Shown here piece by piece: positions 50,285 through 58,759 of a stretch of 64,000 bases of DNA. The stretch spans positions 310,001 to 374,000 of the forward strand of contig NZ_PYVW01000002.1 of assembly GCF_003056355.1 (NCBI RefSeq), given 5' to 3'. The translations under genes and the position numbers were made by a program. The DNA comes from Devosia naphthalenivorans (GTDB lineage: Bacteria > Pseudomonadota > Alphaproteobacteria > Rhizobiales > Devosiaceae). Below the pieces are notes generated by a model. That model had not been told where the DNA came from and searched no databases. It saw only the letters and a list, made by a program, of their open reading frames with translations. Every line of letters begins with the position of its first letter. The stretch's first letter is position 1.

Positions 50285-51297
50285 CCCGGCGGCGGACCGG
50301 AGCTCTCGCGCAGCACGAGTTCCACCGGCCAGAGTTCGCGCACCTGCTCGGCCGGCTTGCCGGCCAGCACCTGTAGCGTCAGGTCGGCCACGCGCACGCC
50401 GGCCTGGCGGATAGACGAGCGGGTGGTGGACATGGTGGGGAACATGTTGTCGGCGTTGAGATAGGGGAAGACGTCATCATGGGCGATGACGGAAACGTCG
50501 CGTCCCATGACCAGCCCCGCCTGGCGGATGGCGCGAAAGACGCCCAGCGCCGTCATCATCGAGCCGGCCAGGAACGCAGTGGGTGCGGGGCGCATCTCAA
50601 GCATGCTCTGCGCAAGACGGAAGGCTGCTTCGTCGGTGAAGAGCGAGTTGGAAATCAGCGCCGGATCGAAGGAAATGCCGCGCGAGGAGAGTGCGGCCAG
50701 ATAGCCGATCTCGCGATGCTCGGAAAAGGTGCGGCCCTTGACCCCATTGAGCAGGGCAATACGGCGGTGGCCCAGATCGAGCAGATGGCCGGTAGCGCGC
50801 TCCATGGCGCCGGTATTGTCGATGTCGAGCCAGGCGACAGGGGCATTGATATTGGTGCGGCCGTGCAGCACGAACGGGATTTTGAGCTCGGACAGCAACG
50901 TCGCGCGTTCATCGTTTACGGTCGGGGAGTGAAGGATTACCGCGTCCACCTTCTGGCTGGAGGCGGCGCGCCGATAGGCAGCGATTTCGTCGGCATAGCT
51001 TTCGACGATGGTAACGACGATATCCATTTCCTGCTCGGCCAGCTTGCTGCCGAGGCCGGCCATGAACTCGCTCATGTGCGGCCCAAGCTCGTGGGCGCCG
51101 CGCAGGACGAGGCCGATGGCACCGGACCTCCCAGTTGCCAACCGTAGCGCGCTGGCATTCGGACGATAGCCCAACCGTTCGGCCGTTTCGGCAACGCGCC
51201 GGCGCGTTGCCTCGTTGACTTCGGGGTAGCCATTGAGCGCGCGGCTGACAGTGGTTTGCGACAGGCCAAGATGCTCGGCCAGATCCTTTAGTCTCAT
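50281..51297 (-). CDS. thuR: LacI-family regulator of the thu genes
   Basis: The 338 residues have an N-terminal LacI helix-turn-helix (MRLKDLAEHLGLSQTTVSRA, then LNGYPEVNEATRRRV) and a periplasmic-binding-like sugar domain. ATG 51297 starts directly at the DNA-binding helix; the longer frame to 51357 adds an unrelated tail. Placement divergent from thuE, with three CAAAGCGCTTTG-like operator sequences in the gap, makes it the repressor of disaccharide uptake and very likely autoregulated. It resembles ThuR and AglR of rhizobia. Confidence 0.9.
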   Translation of the reverse strand: MRLKDLAEHLGLSQTTVSRALNGYPEVNEATRRRVAETAERLGYRPNASALRLATGRSGAIGLVLRGAHELGPHMSEFMAGLGSKLAEQEMDIVVTIVESYADEIAAYRRAASSQKVDAVILHSPTVNDERATLLSELKIPFVLHGRTNINAPVAWLDIDNTGAMERATGHLLDLGHRRIALLNGVKGRTFSEHREIGYLAALSSRGISFDPALISNSLFTDEAAFRLAQSMLEMRPAPTAFLAGSMMTALGVFRAIRQAGLVMGRDVSVIAHDDVFPYLNADNMFPTMSTTRSSIRQAGVRVADLTLQVLAGKPAEQVRELWPVELVLRESSGPPPG

Positions 51298-51335
51298 GAC
51301 GATGTTAGTGCCTCGTTTGGTGCAGCCGACTACGG

Positions 51336-51358
51336 AGTGGTGCAAGAATTGCACCACT
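51336..51358. promoter_or_regulatory. Perfect 10-bp-arm palindrome upstream of thuR
   Basis: AGTGGTGCAA-GAA-TTGCACCACT, 38 bases before the thuR start. It has no central CG and differs from the CAAAGCGCTTTG sites, so it may bind a second regulator or form a leader hairpin. Confidence 0.6.
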
Positions 51359-51426
51359 GGCTGGAACCAGTATCGGGCAAGCAGGCCGCCTTGCTAACGG
51401 TTCCTGCATCCTCCTCTTGCGGCATT

Positions 51427-51438
51427 CAAAGCGATTTC
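51427..51438. promoter_or_regulatory. LacI-type operator candidate O1
   Basis: CAAAGCGATTTC matches CAAAGCGCTTTG at 10 of 12 positions. It lies on the thuR side, 217 bases (centre to centre) from O2, a distance suited to DNA looping. Confidence 0.45.
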
Positions 51439-51643
51439 AAATTTTGACGCAAGGGGCGAAATCACATGGATCATATCTGAGGTGCGTACCTCAATGTTTG
51501 TCCGAGTACAATTTACAGGTGGCCGCGTGTCCGGTTCGTAACTCTTTGAAATTTATATATTTATTTCGATCGAGCAGAAAAGTTCTCAACATTCTGAGGT
51601 GCTGCTGCTTGACAGGAATACGCCGCTCTGGTTCCTTTTCGTT

Positions 51644-51655
51644 CAAAGCGCTTTG
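51644..51655. promoter_or_regulatory. LacI-type operator O2
   Basis: CAAAGCGCTTTG is a perfect palindrome with the central CG typical of LacI-family operators, 122 bases before thuE. Confidence 0.7.
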
Positions 51656-51680
51656 GAATTGGCGGAAACAGCCGCCTGTG

Positions 51681-51692
51681 CAAGGCGCTTTG
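51681..51692. promoter_or_regulatory. LacI-type operator O3
   Basis: CAAGGCGCTTTG matches O2 at 11 of 12 positions and lies 37 bases downstream of it, 85 bases before thuE. Confidence 0.6.
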
Positions 51693-51777
51693 GAGGTGGG
51701 CGATCCGGGCTGGTGCTGTTGCGCACAGGCCTGCTTGTCGTGTCTCCTGACACTTGGTTCATTCGGGAGGATATCTA

Positions 51778-53037
51778 ATGAAAACCAACAAGCTGCTCGT
51801 AGGTCTGTTGACGAGCGTGACGCTGGTGGCGGGTGCAGCTCAGGCGGCTGAACTGTCGATCGTGTCCGGCGATACGGGCACCGGCCTCGCGTTCCTGCAG
51901 TCCGAGCTCGAGATCTTCACCGAAGAAACCGGGCACACAGTCACCATCGTGCCAATGCCTTCGTCCACCAGCGACCAGTTCGGTCAGTACCGGCTGTGGC
52001 TGGCTGCGGGCAACGCCGATATCGACGTTTATACGACCGACGTGATCTGGGCGCCGCAATTGGCCGATCAGTTCATCGACCTGACCGAGGCCGCGGCAGA
52101 CGTGGTGGGCGAGCATTTCCCCTCGATCATCGAGTCGCAGACCGTTGACGGCAAGCTGGTCGCCATTCCTGGCTATACCGACGCTCCTGCCCTATTCTAC
52201 CGTACGGACTTGCTGGAGAAGTACGGCAAGGAAGTCCCGAAGACCTGGCCGGAACTGCATGCAACGGCCCAGGAAATCATGGACGCAGAGCGCGCCGAAG
52301 GTGCGACCGACCTCTGGGGTTACGTGTTCCAGGGCAATGCCTATGAAGGCCTGACCTGCAATGCGCTGGAGTGGGTCAATTCCTATGGCGGCGGGCAGAT
52401 CATCGAAGCTGACGGCACGATCTCGATCAATAATCCCCAGGCCGTAGCCGCGCTGGAGGAAGCCGCAAGCTGGATCGGTACCATTTCTCCTGAAGGCAAC
52501 CTCGCCTATATGGAAGAGGAAAGCCGCGGCGTTTGGCAGTTAGGCAATGCCGTGTTCATGCGCAACTGGCCCTATGCCTATGCGCTTTCGAACGGCGATG
52601 ACTCGGCCGTGAAGGGCAAGTTCGACGTGGCGCCACTTCCTGCCGGTGTCGGGGAGGGTGCAAAGCCATCGGGAACCTTGGGCGGCTGGAACTTCGCCGT
52701 GTCGCGCTACTCGACCGAGCAGGAAGCGGCAACCGAGCTGGCCCTTTTCCTGGGTTCGGCAGAATCGCAGAAGCGCCGCGCCATCCAGCAGAACAACCTT
52801 CCGTCCATCCAGGCACTCTACCAGGACGCCGACGTGCTTGAGGCTGCGCCGTTCATGGCCACGTGGGAAGAAATCTTCCAGTCCGCCGTGCCGCGTCCTT
52901 CGGCTCCCGCCCAGTCCAACTACAACGAGGCTTCCTCGCTGTTCTGGAGCGCGGTCCACGATACGCTTTCGGGCAACGGTTCAGCCGCCGAGAACCTGGA
53001 ACTGCTTGAAGTCGATCTGGAAGACCTGCTGAACTAA
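51778..53037 (+). CDS. thuE: Trehalose/maltose-type periplasmic binding protein ThuE
   Basis: The 419 residues begin with a Sec signal peptide (MKTNKLLVGLLTSVTLVAGA). The mature protein reads ELSIVSGDTGTGLAFLQSEL, then QYRLWLAAGNADIDVYTTDVI, the family 1 alpha-disaccharide-binding type of ThuE/AglE. In Sinorhizobium the system takes up trehalose, maltose and sucrose. GGAGG lies about 7 bases before ATG 51778. First gene of the thuEFGK-thuAB set; a hairpin follows its stop. Confidence 0.93.
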   Translation: MKTNKLLVGLLTSVTLVAGAAQAAELSIVSGDTGTGLAFLQSELEIFTEETGHTVTIVPMPSSTSDQFGQYRLWLAAGNADIDVYTTDVIWAPQLADQFIDLTEAAADVVGEHFPSIIESQTVDGKLVAIPGYTDAPALFYRTDLLEKYGKEVPKTWPELHATAQEIMDAERAEGATDLWGYVFQGNAYEGLTCNALEWVNSYGGGQIIEADGTISINNPQAVAALEEAASWIGTISPEGNLAYMEEESRGVWQLGNAVFMRNWPYAYALSNGDDSAVKGKFDVAPLPAGVGEGAKPSGTLGGWNFAVSRYSTEQEAATELALFLGSAESQKRRAIQQNNLPSIQALYQDADVLEAAPFMATWEEIFQSAVPRPSAPAQSNYNEASSLFWSAVHDTLSGNGSAAENLELLEVDLEDLLN

Positions 53038-53054
53038 GCCGGTTTATCAGCGAC

Positions 53055-53085
53055 GGGGATGCGGGCGCCTGCCGTTCGCGTCCCC
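53055..53085 (+). other. Hairpin between thuE and thuF
   Basis: GGGGA (53055-53059) and TCCCC (53081-53085) pair, extended inward by GCG/CGC after a bulge on each side. A-rich, not T-rich, sequence follows, so it is not a terminator and probably stabilises thuE mRNA. Confidence 0.6.
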
Positions 53086-53113
53086 AAAAAATCAAACATC
53101 AAGGGGAAGCTGC

Positions 53114-54091
53114 ATGACGACCGAAGCGCTCAGATCGCCGGCGATTGCACAGAGGCGGGGTCGGTCCGAGCTGATGCAGCAGCGGGCCCGCGCTGCACGG
53201 TGGTTCTTGCTGCCGATGATGATCGCGCTGGCCGTGGTGGCGGGTTGGCCTCTGGCGCGGTCGATCTACTTCTCCTTCACCGACGTCAAGCTCAATAACC
53301 TTTATGGCGCCGAGTGGGTCGGCTTCGCCAATTACCTGCAGATCCGCACGCTGGAGAGCGGCCGGACCATCTATCGCGGGGTGCTGGCCGACCCGGACTG
53401 GTGGAATGCCGTCTGGAACACGGTGCGCTTCGCTTTCTGGTCGGTGGTATGGGAAACTATCTTCGGCATGATCGTGGCCCTGGTGCTGAATGCCGAATTC
53501 AGGGGACGCGGCATCGTGCGGGCCGCTATCCTGATCCCATGGGCCATCCCGACGATCGTGTCGGCCAAGATGTGGAGCTGGATGCTCAACGACCAGTTCG
53601 GCATCCTCAACGATCTGGGCGTGCGGCTGGGCCTGCTCGGCGCGCCCGTCGCGTGGACCGCATCGCCCGACACGGCCATGATGGCTGTGCTGGTGGTGGA
53701 TATCTGGAAAACCACGCCATTCATGGCGCTGCTGATTTTGGCGGGGCTGCAGATGATCCCCAAGGACATCTATGAAGCTGCCGATATCGATGGCGTGCAT
53801 CCGATCAAGCAGTTCTTCCGGATTACCCTGCCGCTGGTACGCCCGGCGCTGATGGTTGCGATCATCTTCCGCGTGCTTGATGCGCTGCGCATCTTCGATC
53901 TGATCTATGTGCTGACGCCCAACTCGGCGGCGACCAAGACAATGTCGGTCCTGGCGCAGGAGAATCTGTTCCAGTTTGATAATTTCGCTGAGGGCTCGAC
54001 CCAATCGACCCTGCTCTTCTTGCTGATCGCCCTGTTCACGATCGTCTATATCTGGCTGGGCAAGGTCAATTTTGACGGGGGAGCGCGCTGA
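53114..54091 (+). CDS. thuF: Disaccharide ABC transporter permease ThuF
   Basis: Inner-membrane MalF-class permease of 325 residues, six helices, the first after RARAARWFLLPMMIALAVVA. EAA loop EAADIDGVHPIKQFFRITLP near residue 222. GGGGAAG precedes the ATG. The stop overlaps thuG by one base. Confidence 0.93.
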   Translation: MTTEALRSPAIAQRRGRSELMQQRARAARWFLLPMMIALAVVAGWPLARSIYFSFTDVKLNNLYGAEWVGFANYLQIRTLESGRTIYRGVLADPDWWNAVWNTVRFAFWSVVWETIFGMIVALVLNAEFRGRGIVRAAILIPWAIPTIVSAKMWSWMLNDQFGILNDLGVRLGLLGAPVAWTASPDTAMMAVLVVDIWKTTPFMALLILAGLQMIPKDIYEAADIDGVHPIKQFFRITLPLVRPALMVAIIFRVLDALRIFDLIYVLTPNSAATKTMSVLAQENLFQFDNFAEGSTQSTLLFLLIALFTIVYIWLGKVNFDGGAR

Positions 54092-54936
54092 TGACCGCAA
54101 CGTTTGACCTTTGGAAGGTCACCAAGCGGGTGCTGTTCTATGCACTGGTGGTGTTCATCGTCCTAGTGTCGTTGTTCCCGTTCTACTATGCGATCCTGAC
54201 GAGCCTGGAGACCGGGACGGACCTGTTCCGCATCAATTATTGGCCGACCTCGTTCAGCCTCGCCAATTACCAATCGGTATTCAGCCAGGGCGCCTTCCCG
54301 CGCAACCTCTTGAACTCGGTGTTCGTGGCAAGTGTCACCGTGCTGCTGGCGCTGTTCCTTGCGATCACCGCGAGCTTTGCGCTCAGCCGGGTGCGGTTCA
54401 GGGGGCGCAGCCTTTTGCTGATGACCATCCTGGCCGTGTCGATGTTCCCCCAGATCGCCGTGCTGGCGGGCCTGTTCGAGGTGATCCGGTTCCTCGGCAT
54501 CTACAACACGCCTTGGGCACTGATCTTCTCCTATACGATCTTCACGCTACCCTTCACGGTCTGGGTCTTGACCACGTTCATGCGCGACCTGCCGGTAGAA
54601 ATCGAGGAAGCGGCAATCGTGGATGGGGCAACGCCGTGGGTCATCATCACGCGCGTGTTCATGCCACTGATGTGGCCAGCGCTGGTAACGACGGGCCTGC
54701 TGGCCTTCATCGCGGCCTGGAACGAATTCCTGTTCGCGCTGACCTTTACCGTATCCAACCAGACCCGCACCGTGCCGGTAGCCATCGCGCTGCTGTCGGG
54801 CGGTTCTCAATATGAAATCCCCTGGGGCATCATCATGGCAGCCTCGGTCATCGTGACCGTGCCGCTGGTGGTTCTGGTGTTGATTTTCCAGCGCAAGATC
54901 GTCAGCGGGCTCACCGCCGGCGGCGTGAAGGGCTAG
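54091..54936 (+). CDS. thuG: Disaccharide ABC transporter permease ThuG
   Basis: Inner-membrane MalG-class permease of 281 residues with six helices. EAA loop EAAIVDGATPWVIITRVFMP near residue 170, tail QRKIVSGLTAGGVKG. Translation is coupled to thuF through the TGATG overlap. A large imperfect palindrome separates it from thuK. Confidence 0.93.
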   Translation: MTATFDLWKVTKRVLFYALVVFIVLVSLFPFYYAILTSLETGTDLFRINYWPTSFSLANYQSVFSQGAFPRNLLNSVFVASVTVLLALFLAITASFALSRVRFRGRSLLLMTILAVSMFPQIAVLAGLFEVIRFLGIYNTPWALIFSYTIFTLPFTVWVLTTFMRDLPVEIEEAAIVDGATPWVIITRVFMPLMWPALVTTGLLAFIAAWNEFLFALTFTVSNQTRTVPVAIALLSGGSQYEIPWGIIMAASVIVTVPLVVLVLIFQRKIVSGLTAGGVKG

Positions 54937-54960
54937 GACCGATGTCCATTTTGCCTATGC

Positions 54961-55056
54961 CGGCCTGCAAATTCCAATCTTCTGCGCTTCCGGTCCTCAC
55001 GTACTCGCGCGTACGCTCCGGTCCGGTTCTCGAAGATCGAAATTTTCGACTCGGCC
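54961..55056. repeat. Imperfect palindrome of about 96 bp between thuG and thuK
   Basis: Outer arms GGCC and GGCC, then AAATTCCAATCTTC against GAAGATCGAAATTTT, then GTAC-TCGCGC-GTAC at the centre. The arms pair with a few mismatches, forming one long hairpin. Size and intergenic place recall rhizobial mosaic elements such as RIME, but identity was not established. Confidence 0.65.
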
Positions 55057-55093
55057 TAATCAAATTGTCCAGTCGGCCTTAAGGAGAAAAGAA

Positions 55094-56101
55094 ATGGCAA
55101 GCATCGAGCTTCGCGACGTCCGCAAGGCCTTTGGCGCAGTAGAAGTCATCAAGGGTGTGGATCTCGAAGTCCGCAAGGGCGAGTTCATGGTGTTCGTGGG
55201 GCCTTCCGGATGCGGCAAGTCCACCCTGTTGCGCCTGATTTCGGGCCTTGAGGATATTACCTCCGGCGAAATGCTGTTTGATGGCAAGGTCGTCAATTCC
55301 CTGGCGCCCTCCAAGCGCGGCATCGCCATGGTGTTCCAGAGCTACGCGCTTTATCCGCACATGAGCGTCTACGACAACATGGCGTTCGGCCTGACCCTGG
55401 AGAAGGGGCAGAGCAAGGAAGAGATCCGCCGGCGTGTGGAGAAGGCCGCCGATATGCTGCAAATCCGTCAGTATCTTGATCGGCTGCCCAAGCAGCTATC
55501 TGGCGGCCAGCGCCAGCGTGTTGCCATTGGTCGTGCCATCACGCGCGATCCGAAGGTGTTCCTGTTCGATGAGCCGTTGTCGAATCTCGATGCGGCGCTA
55601 CGCGTGCAGACGCGCATCGAGATTGCCAAGCTGCACGAAAGCATGGACAACGTGACCATGATCTATGTGACGCACGACCAGGTGGAGGCCATGACACTGG
55701 CCGATCGCATCTGTGTGTTGCGCGACGGGCTGGTGGAGCAGGTGGGTACGCCCATGGAGCTCTATGAGAAGCCAAATTCGGTGTTCGTGGCCGGGTTTAT
55801 CGGCTCACCAAAGATGAACTTCATTTCGGGCGATCTGGCCAAGAGCTTCAATGCCGACACAGTAGGTATCAGGGGCGAGCACATCACCATCGTGCCCGAG
55901 AATGGCGTCTGGAGCGGCACGGTGATCCACACCGAGAATCTGGGTGCGGACAGCTATGTTTATCTTGAGATGGGCACCGAGGAGCCAGTCGTCGTGCGGC
56001 TCGATGGCGTGAACACTTACAGGAGTGGCGATGTGGTGCAGATCTCGCCCATGCCAGACAAGATTCATCGCTTCAACGCAGCAGGCAAGCCCGTAGCTTA
56101 G
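55094..56101 (+). CDS. thuK: Disaccharide ABC transporter ATP-binding protein ThuK
   Basis: MalK-class ATPase of 335 residues: Walker A GPSGCGKS (36-43), [21 protein letters not shown], switch His in YVTHDQVEA and a C-terminal regulatory domain (VGIRGEHITIV). AAGGAG lies 9 bases before the ATG. It completes the importer; the 157-base gap before it is the largest break within the operon. Confidence 0.93.
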   Translation: MASIELRDVRKAFGAVEVIKGVDLEVRKGEFMVFVGPSGCGKSTLLRLISGLEDITSGEMLFDGKVVNSLAPSKRGIAMVFQSYALYPHMSVYDNMAFGLTLEKGQSKEEIRRRVEKAADMLQIRQYLDRLPKQLSGGQRQRVAIGRAITRDPKVFLFDEPLSNLDAALRVQTRIEIAKLHESMDNVTMIYVTHDQVEAMTLADRICVLRDGLVEQVGTPMELYEKPNSVFVAGFIGSPKMNFISGDLAKSFNADTVGIRGEHITIVPENGVWSGTVIHTENLGADSYVYLEMGTEEPVVVRLDGVNTYRSGDVVQISPMPDKIHRFNAAGKPVA

Positions 56102-56325
56102 CCAGCCGCGCTTCCAGTTGCCGCCAACCCGACCCAGCTGGCTGCGGACCTGATCCGCAACCAGCACCGATGCAGTGCGTTTGACCTGCTTCCCGGCCAC
56201 AAGCCGAGGCACCAAATGCAGGCAGCGAATGCGCTGGACAGTTCCGGCGCGAGTGTGAAATGCAGCCGTGGCGGATAGCCTCCCCAAGACCCCGCTTCGG
56301 CCCAACTATTCTTAGGAGATACCCC

Positions 56326-57108
56326 ATGCCTATCCGTACCCTGATCTGGGGCGAAAACGTTCACGAGCAAAAGAACAAGATCGTTTCTGACAACTATCCC
56401 AACGGCATGCACAACCAGATTGCCAAGCTGCTGGCCAGCGACAGCAATATCGTGACCAAAACGGCGACGCTGCAGGAGCCTGAGCATGGCTGCACCGTCG
56501 AGGCACTCGACAACACCGACGTGCTGGTCTGGTGGGGTCACGCCGCGCATGGCCAGGTGCAGGACGAAATCGTCGAGCGCGTTGCCAAGCGCGTTTGGGA
56601 AGGCATGGGCCTGATCGTGCTCCACTCGGGGCACTTCTCCAAGATTTTCAAGCGGCTGATGGGCTCGCCTTGCGGGCTGACTTGGCGCGAAGCCGGCGAG
56701 CGCGAACGGCTCTGGGTCACGAGCCCGGGACACCCGATCGCGCAGGGCCTGCCGCCCTATTTCGAACTCGAAATGGAAGAGATGTATGGCGAGCCCTTCT
56801 CGGTGCCCGAGCCGCTGGAAACGGTATTCGTTTCCTGGTTCCAGGGTGGCGAGGTTTTCCGCAGCGGGCTGACCTATCGCCGTGGCGCTGGCAACATCTT
56901 CTACTTCCGTCCCGGCCACGAAACCTACCCAACCTATCACGACGACACGGTCGGTCTGGTGCTGCGCAATGCGGTCAACTGGGCCTACAACGCCAACCGC
57001 TTCCCACAAATGCTTGAGGCACCCAATGTGCCTGTTGACGAGGCACTCGAAAAGATCGAAGAGCGCGGCCCGAAGCTGCATCACGGACGTGAAGAAGGCT
57101 TTAGGTAG
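56326..57108 (+). CDS. thuA: Trehalose utilisation protein ThuA
   Basis: The 260 residues match Thu[21 protein letters not shown], the class I glutamine amidotransferase-like core [20 protein letters not shown] and [21 protein letters not shown]. With ThuB it converts trehalose and related disaccharides through 3-keto intermediates in rhizobia. AGGAG lies 7 bases before ATG 56326. It follows thuK after 224 bases without a clear hairpin. Confidence 0.93.
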   Translation: MPIRTLIWGENVHEQKNKIVSDNYPNGMHNQIAKLLASDSNIVTKTATLQEPEHGCTVEALDNTDVLVWWGHAAHGQVQDEIVERVAKRVWEGMGLIVLHSGHFSKIFKRLMGSPCGLTWREAGERERLWVTSPGHPIAQGLPPYFELEMEEMYGEPFSVPEPLETVFVSWFQGGEVFRSGLTYRRGAGNIFYFRPGHETYPTYHDDTVGLVLRNAVNWAYNANRFPQMLEAPNVPVDEALEKIEERGPKLHHGREEGFR

Positions 57109-57132
57109 GACATCTCGTTTGCACTTCAGGGG

Positions 57133-57159
57133 GTCACCCCGGCTCAGAGCCGGGATGAC
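57133..57159. repeat. Family-C hairpin between thuA and thuB
   Basis: GTCACCCCGGCTC and GAGCCGGGATGAC pair around AGA apart from one mismatch. Same family as 3612-3637. Confidence 0.7.
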
Positions 57160-57214
57160 GCCGTGTGTGCGTTGAATCATGGCGGACCACCAGGTGCCGC
57201 ATAGGAAGAAGAAT

Positions 57215-58258
57215 ATGCGGATCCTCATTTTGGGAACCGGCGGCATGGCCAACCAACATGCCAAGCACTTCGCAGCTATTGAGGGCGTGACCCTGGTGGG
57301 CGGTGTGGACGTCGATCCGGCGCGTGTTGAAGCCTTCAATGCTACGCACAATATCGAGCGTGGCTTTGGCTCGCTGGATGCGGCGCTCGCATGGGGTGAA
57401 TTCGACGGGGTGGCCAACGTCACTCCCGATTCAATCCACCATCCGACCACGATGGCGGCATTGCGCGCGGGCAAGCACGTGTTTTGCGAAAAGCCGCTGG
57501 CAACGGACCACGCCAAGGCGCTCGAGATGACCGAGACGGCGGAAGCTGCCGGGCTCATCAACATGGTGAACCTCACGTATCGCAATGTGAGCCAGTTGCA
57601 GAAGGCACGCGAAATCGTGCAGTCGGGACAGGTGGGCAAGGTCAAGCATTTCGAGGCGAGCTATCTGCAGAGCTGGCTGGTGAGCAAGGCCTGGGGCGAT
57701 TGGCGCACTGAAAGCCAGTGGCTGTGGCGCTTGTCCAAAAAGCATGGCTCGAACGGCGTGCTGGGCGATATCGGCGTGCATATCCTGGACTTTGCGGCCT
57801 ATGGCGCAGGCAGCGATTTTTCCAAAGTGTTCTGCCGCCTCCATACTTTTGAAAAGGCCGAGAACAACCGCATCGGCGAATATGAGCTGGACGCCAATGA
57901 CAGCTTTGCCATGACGGCGCAGCTGGAAAACGGCGCCTTGGGCGTAATCCACGCCACGCGCTGGGCGACGGGGCACTTCAACGAATTGCGCCTGCGTATC
58001 TATGGCGAATTGGGTTCCGTCGAAGTGCAGCACCGGCATGACTGGTCGCAATTGCGCACCTGCCTTGGAGCCGACGCGGAAACGGGCACCTGGACCGACG
58101 TGGAGGTGGAACCCGTGGCCACCAATTATATGCGGTTCGTCGAGGCGTTCCGAACGGGGAAAAACTTGGAGCCAAGCTTCCGGCACGCGACCAATATCCA
58201 GAAGGTGCTGGATCTGTCGGTGGCGACCGACCGCGATGCTAGCGAATACCAGGTGTGA
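57215..58258 (+). CDS. thuB: Gfo/Idh/MocA-family dehydrogenase ThuB
   Basis: NAD(P)-dependent sugar dehydrogenase of 347 residues. LILGTGGMANQHAKHFAAIE is the Rossmann nucleotide loop, HVFCEKPLATD (near residue 92) carries the catalytic Lys of EKP, and GDIGVHILDFAAYG (near residue 187) the second signature. ThuB oxidises the disaccharide at C3. ATG 57215 has AGGAAG 6 bases upstream; 57179 is an unlikely earlier start. Last gene of the thu operon. Confidence 0.93.
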   Translation: MRILILGTGGMANQHAKHFAAIEGVTLVGGVDVDPARVEAFNATHNIERGFGSLDAALAWGEFDGVANVTPDSIHHPTTMAALRAGKHVFCEKPLATDHAKALEMTETAEAAGLINMVNLTYRNVSQLQKAREIVQSGQVGKVKHFEASYLQSWLVSKAWGDWRTESQWLWRLSKKHGSNGVLGDIGVHILDFAAYGAGSDFSKVFCRLHTFEKAENNRIGEYELDANDSFAMTAQLENGALGVIHATRWATGHFNELRLRIYGELGSVEVQHRHDWSQLRTCLGADAETGTWTDVEVEPVATNYMRFVEAFRTGKNLEPSFRHATNIQKVLDLSVATDRDASEYQV

Positions 58259-58272
58259 TTGGGGTTCTGCCG

Positions 58273-58347
58273 CGTCATTCCCGCGAAAGCGGGAACCCCA
58301 CTTTTTCGCCGAAGGGAAGTGAGATTCCCGCGTTCGCGGGAATGACG
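58273..58347. repeat. Inverted pair of family-B hairpins
   Basis: Two ATTCCCGC/GCGGGAAT-type hairpins in opposite orientation around a spacer with CGCCGAAGGGAAG, as at 46459-46534. It lies behind thuB and may end the operon. Confidence 0.75.
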
Positions 58348-58444
58348 CGGGGGGAAACGGGAATATTGCGTTGGGATGGGAATGATCTTGAACGCGGTGG
58401 CATGCGTTGCGATCTAGGTTGAACAACACACGGAGCGTCACGCT

Positions 58445-58699
58445 ATGGGTATTATCTGGGCCGTCATTATCGGGTTTCTTGCAGGGCTCATCGCCAAGTG
58501 GATTACGCCGGGCAGTCACAAGCCGAGCGGATTTATCCTGACCACCGTTCTGGGCATCGTGGGCGCGGTGCTGGCGACATGGCTTGGGCAGGCGGTCGGC
58601 TGGTACAACGCGGGTGACGGGGCCGGGTTCATCGCCTCCATCGTAGGCGCGGTGATTATCCTGCTGGCTTGGGGGCAGATTGCACGTAGCCGTGCGTGA
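58445..58699 (+). CDS. GlsB/YeaQ/YmgE-family small membrane protein
   Basis: The 84 residues form three hydrophobic helices with IGFLAGLIAKWITPGSHKPS after the first, the hallmark of the transglycosylase-associated GlsB/YeaQ family, linked to stress in other bacteria. Unlike the small membrane genes at 9-18 kb it has no recognisable EcfG promoter. GGAG stands about 8 bases before the ATG. A bidirectional terminator follows. Confidence 0.88.
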   Translation: MGIIWAVIIGFLAGLIAKWITPGSHKPSGFILTTVLGIVGAVLATWLGQAVGWYNAGDGAGFIASIVGAVIILLAWGQIARSRA

Positions 58700-58722
58700 C
58701 TGGCCCGCGGCCAGGAATTTGA

Positions 58723-58749
58723 AAAGGGCGCCTGGTGGGCGCCCTTTTT
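58723..58749. terminator. Bidirectional intrinsic terminator
   Basis: AAAGGGCGCC (58723-58732) and GGCGCCCTTT (58738-58747) pair perfectly with a 5-base loop; T-runs follow on both strands. It serves the convergent GlsB-like and 5'-nucleotidase genes. Confidence 0.9.
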
Positions 58750-58759
58750 GTTGGTGGGT

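Larger units (their letters stand above)
51298..51777. promoter_or_regulatory. thuR-thuE divergent control region
   Basis: The 480-base gap is relatively AT-rich between 51420 and 51600. It holds a perfect long palindrome near thuR (51336-51358) and three LacI-type operator sequences (51427, 51644, 51681). Open frames crossing it lack coding character. Confidence 0.65.

Noticed and set aside
51417..51851. 144-codon frame in the thuR-thuE gap
   Set aside because: It crosses the operators and the thuE signal peptide in another frame, and its composition is random-like.
58360..58444. EcfG promoter before the GlsB/YeaQ-like gene
   Set aside because: GGAAT and CGTT are present but at the wrong spacing, so no acceptable GGAAC-N16/17-CGTT match exists.
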